From Faecimorpha sp963627615 (GTDB lineage: Bacteria > Bacillota > Clostridia > Lachnospirales > Bianqueaceae), in the NCBI GenBank assembly GCA_963627615.1, contig CAVGBV010000051.1, positions 1 through 18,790 on the forward strand: 18,790 nt of DNA, read 5' to 3'. Below, piece by piece: positions 15,252 through 18,790 of the stretch. A model generated the notes under the pieces. That model was given only the letters and a program-made list of their open reading frames with translations, ran no database searches and was not told the DNA's origin. Positions within the stretch are counted from its first letter, which is position 1; the number at the start of each line of letters is the position of its first letter. Made by a program: the position numbers and the translations under genes.

Positions 15252-17324
15252 ATGGCAGAAAGATGGCGTAGTGAATGGGAAGGCTTTACTCCTGGACGCT
15301 GGAACCGCGGTTCGGTCAATGTACGGGACTTTATCCAGCACAATTATACACCTTATGATGGGGATGAAGCGTTTCTGGCAGGACCGACGGACGCGACCAA
15401 GAAGCTCTGGGAGCAGGTAATGGAGCTTTCCAAGAAAGAGCGCGAGGCCGGCGGCGTATTGGATATGGATACTAAGGTTGTTTCTACAATTACCTCTCAT
15501 GGACCCGGATACCTGGACAAGAACCTGGAGAAGATCGTAGGCTTTCAGACAGACAAGCCTTTTAAGAGATCTCTGCAGCCCTTTGGCGGAATCCGCATGG
15601 CACAGAACGCATGCCGTGAAAATGGTTATGAAGTAGACCCGGAAGTGGTCAAGATCTTTACAGAATATCGTAAGACACACAATCAGGGCGTATTTGACGT
15701 ATACACACCGGAGATGCGTTTGGCGCGTAAGTCCGCGATTATTACCGGATTGCCGGATGCGTACGGCCGTGGCCGTATCATCGGAGACTATCGACGTGTA
15801 GCGCTGTATGGTGTGGATTGGCTGATCGAAGATAAAAAGCATCAGCTGGCAACATCTCTGGCGAGAATGACATCCGAGAATATCCGTCTGCGTGAGGAGC
15901 TGGCAGATCAGCTGCGCGCACTGGATGAGCTGAAGCAGCTGGGACAGATCTATGGCTGCGATATCAGCAAGCCTGCGGCAAACGCACAGGAAGCGGTTCA
16001 GTGGCTGTACTTCGGATATCTGGCGGCGGTAAAGGAGCAGAACGGCGCGGCGATGAGTCTGGGACGGACTTCTACCTTCGTGGATATCTACATTTCCAGA
16101 GATCTGGCTAAGGGGCTCATCACTGAGGAAGAAGCACAGGAGATCATCGACCACTTTATTATGAAGCTGCGTCTGGTGAAGTTCGCAAGAACGCCGGAGT
16201 ATAACGAGCTGTTCTCCGGAGATCCTACCTGGGTAACAGAGTCCATCGGCGGTGTTGGTGTGGACGGACGGCATATGGTAACCAAGACCTCCTTCCGTTA
16301 TCTGCATACGCTGCAGAATCTGGGCAGCGCACCGGAGCCGAACCTGACGGTTCTGTGGTCTACCAGACTTCCCAAAGCGTTTAAGGAATTCTGCGCGAAG
16401 ATCTCCATCGAGACCTCTTCCATCCAGTATGAGAGCGACGACCTGATGCGTCCGCTGCATGGCGATGATTACGCGATTGCCTGCTGCGTATCTTCGATGA
16501 GAGTCGGCAAGGAGATGCAGTTCTTCGGCGCGCGTGCCAACCTGGCCAAGTGCCTGCTGTACGCAATCAACGGCGGCGTAGATGAGCGTCTCAAGATTCA
16601 GGTAGGTCCCAAGTACCGTCCGGTCGAGGGAGATTATCTGGATTATGATGATGTAATGAGCAAGTATGATGACATGATGGAGTGGCTGGCAGGACTGTAT
16701 GTCAATACTCTGAATGTAATCCATTATATGCATGATAAGTATTCTTATGAGAAGCTGCAGATGGCGCTGCATGACCGTGAGGTGAAGCGGTATTTCGCGA
16801 CGGGTATTGCCGGACTGTCCGTAGTAGCGGACTCTCTGAGCGCGATCAAGTATGCTAAGGTTAAGGCAATCCGCGACGAGGACGGTATCGTAGTGGATTA
16901 TGAGGTGGAAGGAGATTATCCGAAGTACGGCAACAACGATGACCGCGTAGATGAGATCGCAGTCAATCTGGTACGTACCTTCATGGATAAGATCCGTAAG
17001 CATCATACCTATCGCAACAGTGTTCCGACCATGTCCATTCTGACCATTACTTCCAATGTAGTATATGGTAAGAAGACGGGTAATACGCCGGATGGACGTA
17101 AGATGGGACAGCCGCTGGCACCTGGAGCCAATCCGATGCACGGCCGCGATACGCACGGTGCGGTAGCCTCTCTGGCTTCCGTAGCCAAGATTCCGTTCAG
17201 ACACGCACAGGATGGTATCTCCAATACCTTCTCCATCGTGCCGGGCGCGCTGGGGAAGGATGATCAGATCTTTGTAGGTGATATCGATCTGGACGCATTG
17301 AAGAAGGAAAAGGAAAATGAATAA
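15252..17324 (+). CDS. pflB: Pyruvate formate-lyase catalytic subunit lacking its glycyl-radical domain
   Basis: 690 residues against about 760 for E. coli PflB. It converts pyruvate and CoA to acetyl-CoA and formate in the anaerobic cytoplasm. The PFL barrel is well conserved: FGGIRMAQNACRENGY near 115, TPEMRLARKSAIITGLPDAYGRGRIIGDYRRVALYG near 155-190, the catalytic pair C411-C412 in AIACCVSSM, and near the end VYGKKTGNTPDGRKMGQPLAPGANPMHGRD, ISNTFSIVPGALGKDD. The chain then ends with a short charged tail (DALKKEKENE), where E. coli PflB continues into the HLNVNV...RVSGYA domain. That domain is encoded two genes downstream (grcA). Start ATG 15252 behind GAGAGGAGAA. The stop overlaps the next start by 8 bases. 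A glycyl radical must be supplied in trans. Confidence 0.95.
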   Translation: MAERWRSEWEGFTPGRWNRGSVNVRDFIQHNYTPYDGDEAFLAGPTDATKKLWEQVMELSKKEREAGGVLDMDTKVVSTITSHGPGYLDKNLEKIVGFQTDKPFKRSLQPFGGIRMAQNACRENGYEVDPEVVKIFTEYRKTHNQGVFDVYTPEMRLARKSAIITGLPDAYGRGRIIGDYRRVALYGVDWLIEDKKHQLATSLARMTSENIRLREELADQLRALDELKQLGQIYGCDISKPAANAQEAVQWLYFGYLAAVKEQNGAAMSLGRTSTFVDIYISRDLAKGLITEEEAQEIIDHFIMKLRLVKFARTPEYNELFSGDPTWVTESIGGVGVDGRHMVTKTSFRYLHTLQNLGSAPEPNLTVLWSTRLPKAFKEFCAKISIETSSIQYESDDLMRPLHGDDYAIACCVSSMRVGKEMQFFGARANLAKCLLYAINGGVDERLKIQVGPKYRPVEGDYLDYDDVMSKYDDMMEWLAGLYVNTLNVIHYMHDKYSYEKLQMALHDREVKRYFATGIAGLSVVADSLSAIKYAKVKAIRDEDGIVVDYEVEGDYPKYGNNDDRVDEIAVNLVRTFMDKIRKHHTYRNSVPTMSILTITSNVVYGKKTGNTPDGRKMGQPLAPGANPMHGRDTHGAVASLASVAKIPFRHAQDGISNTFSIVPGALGKDDQIFVGDIDLDALKKEKENE

Positions 17325-17553
17325 TAATCTGCAGGAAGATCCCAAGGTTCAGGAACTGGTAGCGATGTTGGACCAGCTGATGAGTCAGGGAGGCGGACAT
17401 GTGGATGTACGGGTGGAGGACAGGGACGCGCGGATGACAGTGAAGACGACCCGCAGCACGGATTGTGCCATGGGCAACCTTGCTTGCTGCGTTCCGACCC
17501 TTCATCAGGGGCTGGATGATCAAGAAGAACAAGAAGAAAAGGAGGAAAATTAA
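17317..17553 (+). CDS. Unknown 78-residue protein between pflB and grcA, partial GrcA-like with an ACCV motif
   Basis: Start ATG 17317 overlaps the pflB stop by 8 bases with AAGGAAAAGG upstream; the stop is 1 base before the grcA ATG, so it fills the gap exactly and is very likely translated. Residues 10-40 (KVQELVAMLDQLMSQGGGHV, then DVRVEDRDARM) align without gaps with residues 6-36 of the neighbouring GrcA (QVENLVELLDGYVEKGGYHL, then NVNVLNRETLL), about 11 of 31 identical, including LD, GG, H and VxV. The part with the radical Gly (RVSGYA) is absent. Instead residues 49-68 read DCAMGNLACCVPTLHQGLDD, with three Cys, and the tail is acidic (EEQEEKEEN). The function is unknown; an accessory, chaperone-like or regulatory subunit of the split lyase is the simplest idea. 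I do not recognise a named family. Confidence 0.8.
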   Translation: MNNNLQEDPKVQELVAMLDQLMSQGGGHVDVRVEDRDARMTVKTTRSTDCAMGNLACCVPTLHQGLDDQEEQEEKEEN

Positions 17554-17554
17554 A

Positions 17555-17794
17555 ATGGCAGGACAGAAGCAGGTAGAGAATCTGGTAGAGTTGCTGGATG
17601 GTTATGTGGAAAAGGGCGGATACCATCTGAATGTTAATGTGCTGAACCGCGAGACACTGCTGGACGCGCAGCAGCATCCGGAGAAGTATCCGCAGCTGAC
17701 AATCCGTGTTTCCGGATATGCGGTAAACTTCAACAAGCTGACCAAGGAACAGCAGGATGATGTAATCTCCAGAACGTTCCATCAGAGTCTGTAA
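17555..17794 (+). CDS. grcA: Stand-alone glycyl-radical domain of pyruvate formate-lyase (GrcA/YfiD-like)
   Basis: 79 residues. Start ATG 17555 with AAAGGAGG 10 bases upstream; a longer in-frame start at 17465 lies inside the preceding gene and has no support. The sequence GGYHLNVNVLNRETLLDAQ, PEKYPQLTIRVSGYAVNFNKLTKEQQDDVISRTF is the canonical C-terminal domain of PFL, with the radical glycine at G54 in RVSGYA. In E. coli the paralogue YfiD/GrcA plugs into PFL after oxygen has cut the chain at the radical glycine. Here pflB has no such domain of its own, so this protein should be an obligate subunit rather than a repair part. It is directly followed by the activase gene. Confidence 0.94.
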   Translation: MAGQKQVENLVELLDGYVEKGGYHLNVNVLNRETLLDAQQHPEKYPQLTIRVSGYAVNFNKLTKEQQDDVISRTFHQSL

Positions 17795-17796
17795 TC

Positions 17797-18528
17797 GTGA
17801 TCGGCTATATACATTCTACGGAGTCTTTCGGAACGGTGGATGGACCGGGGATCCGGTACGTGATCTTTATGCAGGGATGTCCTATGCGCTGCCTGTATTG
17901 TCACAATCCGGATACCTGGGCCGTCGGCCGGGGTACTCCGATGACGGCCGGAGAGTTGATCAGCGAAGTGGAAAAGGTCCGGGAGTTCCTGAGGAATGGC
18001 GGGATTACCGTAAGCGGCGGAGAACCGATGCTGCAGCAGGAGTTCGTGACAGAGCTGTTTACACAGGCGAAGGAGCACGGCTTCCATACGGCATTGGATA
18101 CTTCCGGGATTCTCTTTGACCCGGAGGCGCCGGAGAAAGTGGATCCTCTGCTGGATGTGACGGATCTGGTACTACTGGATATTAAACATATTGATCCGGC
18201 CGAACACAAAAAGCTGACGGGACATGATAATCATCGGATATTGGCATTTGCCAGATATCTGAGGGATCGAAAGATTCCTGTCTGGATCCGGCATGTGGTT
18301 GTGCCGGGGATTACGGACGATCCGGAAGAGCTGCGGCAACTGGGGCATTTTCTGGCGGAATTGACGAATATGAAGGCTCTGGATGTACTGCCGTATCATA
18401 CAATGGGAAAAGTCAAGTATGAGCGGCTTGGGATGGAGTATCCGTTGGGCGATACACCGCCTCTCAGCAAGGAGGAAGCCATTCGCGCGCGCGGATATAT
18501 AATAGAAGGAATCAAAGAAGCATTATGA
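17797..18528 (+). CDS. pflA: Pyruvate formate-lyase activating enzyme (radical SAM)
   Basis: 243 residues, the usual PflA length. Radical SAM cluster motif C28-x3-C32-x2-C35 in GCPMRCLYCHNPDTW, the preceding TVDGPGIRYVIFMQG, the SAM-binding SGGEPMLQ, LLDIKHIDPAEHKKLTG, and the C-terminal VLPYHTMGKVKYERLGMEY are all present. It uses S-adenosylmethionine and a [4Fe-4S] cluster to abstract hydrogen from the radical glycine, which here is on GrcA. The start is GTG at 17797, two bases after the grcA stop. No clear Shine-Dalgarno precedes it, so translation probably depends on coupling to grcA, which would keep the activase scarce. Last gene of the operon. Confidence 0.95.
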   Translation: MIGYIHSTESFGTVDGPGIRYVIFMQGCPMRCLYCHNPDTWAVGRGTPMTAGELISEVEKVREFLRNGGITVSGGEPMLQQEFVTELFTQAKEHGFHTALDTSGILFDPEAPEKVDPLLDVTDLVLLDIKHIDPAEHKKLTGHDNHRILAFARYLRDRKIPVWIRHVVVPGITDDPEELRQLGHFLAELTNMKALDVLPYHTMGKVKYERLGMEYPLGDTPPLSKEEAIRARGYIIEGIKEAL

Positions 18529-18530
18529 TC

Positions 18531-18564
18531 AAGGCGATGTCGAAAATTTCAGACATCGCCTTTT
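18531..18564 (+). terminator. Rho-independent terminator of the pfl operon
   Basis: An 11-base stem AAGGCGATGTC (18531-18541) with GACATCGCCTT (18552-18562); the inner GAAA/TTTC can extend the stem past a single bulged A. Short T-tail (TTTT to 18564). It begins just after the pflA stop. Confidence 0.8.
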
Positions 18565-18654
18565 GCAATGAAGCAATATAACCAAAGAAACGATGCGAGA
18601 CTTATAATAAATGCACAAAAACGAATGGACGGGAAGAAGATTGTTAAAATATTA

Positions 18655-18683
18655 TTGACTTTTTGGACAAAAACAGTTAACAT
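18655..18683 (+). promoter_or_regulatory. Promoter for the 3'-terminal gene
   Basis: TTGACT (18655-18660), a 17-base spacer, TAACAT (18678-18683). A second possible -10 (TAATAT, from 18684) overlaps. The surrounding 150 bases are A/T-rich and non-coding. Confidence 0.5.
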
Positions 18684-18696
18684 AATATCACTCAAT

Positions 18697-18713
18697 ATGT
18701 GCACGGATGTGCA
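18697..18713. repeat. Paired ATGTGCA repeats one helical turn apart
   Basis: ATGTGCA occurs at 18697-18703 and 18707-18713 (10-base period). The same bases form a small dyad TGCAC-GGAT-GTGCA (18700-18713). They lie just downstream of the predicted transcription start and before the AGGAGG site, so they could be a repressor site or a leader hairpin. Confidence 0.3.
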
Positions 18714-18736
18714 AAATTTATAGGAGGTTTTTTAGC

Positions 18737-18790
18737 ATGAAGAAGTTGCTTGCAATGCTGCTTGCGGTTGCTCTGGTTGTCGGAGCGGTT
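18737..18790 (+). CDS. N-terminus of a secreted protein or lipoprotein (cut by the window edge)
   Basis: ATG at 18737 with TAGGAGG 9 bases upstream begins MKKLLAMLLAVALVVGAV, a classical signal peptide; 18 codons are visible. Such starts are common in substrate-binding lipoproteins of ABC transporters, but the lipobox, if any, lies outside the window. It has its own promoter. Confidence 0.7.
   Translation, partial: MKKLLAMLLAVALVVGAV

Noticed and set aside
15153..17345. A 730-codon open frame antisense to pflB
   Set aside because: It mirrors pflB over its full length, has no family resemblance and no ribosome site; it results from the biased codon use of a highly expressed gene.
18651..18669. 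Possible Rex or other redox box (TTGTTAAAATATTATTGAC)
   Set aside because: Only one half-site resembles TTGTTAA; the second arm does not match.

Overview
The window looks like chromosomal DNA of a low-to-mid G+C anaerobic Firmicute (class Clostridia, probably a gut Lachnospiraceae/Oscillospiraceae-type organism). The reasons are Gram-positive style Shine-Dalgarno sites (AGGAGG), LPxTG/sortase pilus genes with His/Cys-rich CnaB pilins, DegV, a GLUG-repeat surface protein and a pyruvate formate-lyase fermentation operon. A run of Ns at 13966-14014 shows that it is a draft or metagenome-derived assembly. No rRNA, tRNA, CRISPR array, transposase or integrase was seen.

Layout. 1-4445 (+): the tail of a glycine/valine-patterned protein, translationally overlapped by a 1416-residue exported GLUG-repeat protein with two membrane spans and a duplicated C-terminal domain. 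4485-5711 (+): an extended -10 promoter, a HAD-IIA phosphatase, an overlapping MazG-like pyrophosphohydrolase, and a strong terminator. 5733-7588 (+): a lipoprotein with an HEIWH zinc-peptidase motif, whose last 38 codons are displaced by a frameshift. 13325 down to 7566 (-): a sortase-pilus operon in the order small coiled-coil protein, signal peptidase I, large vWA/CnaB pilin with eight HxHxxxC motifs, class C sortase, small LPQTG pilin, second sortase. The last four genes are damaged: there is a chimeric pilin/sortase junction, an in-frame TAG and a frameshift. 15034 down to 13419 (-): degV and a DUF308/HdeD-like membrane protein that contains the assembly gap. 15141-18564 (+): an exact Fur-type 7-1-7 palindrome, a strong promoter, then pflB, a small unknown gene, grcA, pflA and a terminator. 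18655-end (+): a promoter and the first codons of a secreted protein or lipoprotein.

How the genes work together. The pfl operon is the most interesting part. Pyruvate formate-lyase is split: the 690-residue catalytic subunit carries the Cys-Cys pair but lacks the glycyl-radical domain, which is encoded separately as a 79-residue GrcA-like protein next to its activase. Between them lies a 78-residue protein that resembles the N-terminal half of the GrcA domain, lacks the radical glycine, and ends in an ACCV motif that recalls the catalytic ACCV of the lyase. I do not recognise it as a described family. The Fur box suggests iron control of an enzyme whose activase needs an Fe-S cluster.

In the pilus locus, four lesions (frameshift, frameshift, amber stop, deletion-type fusion) fall within about 2.2 kb (7.47-9.65 kb), while about 16 kb of other coding sequence appears intact. 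This points to local gene decay or to a locally poor or chimeric assembly. The sequence alone cannot separate the two.
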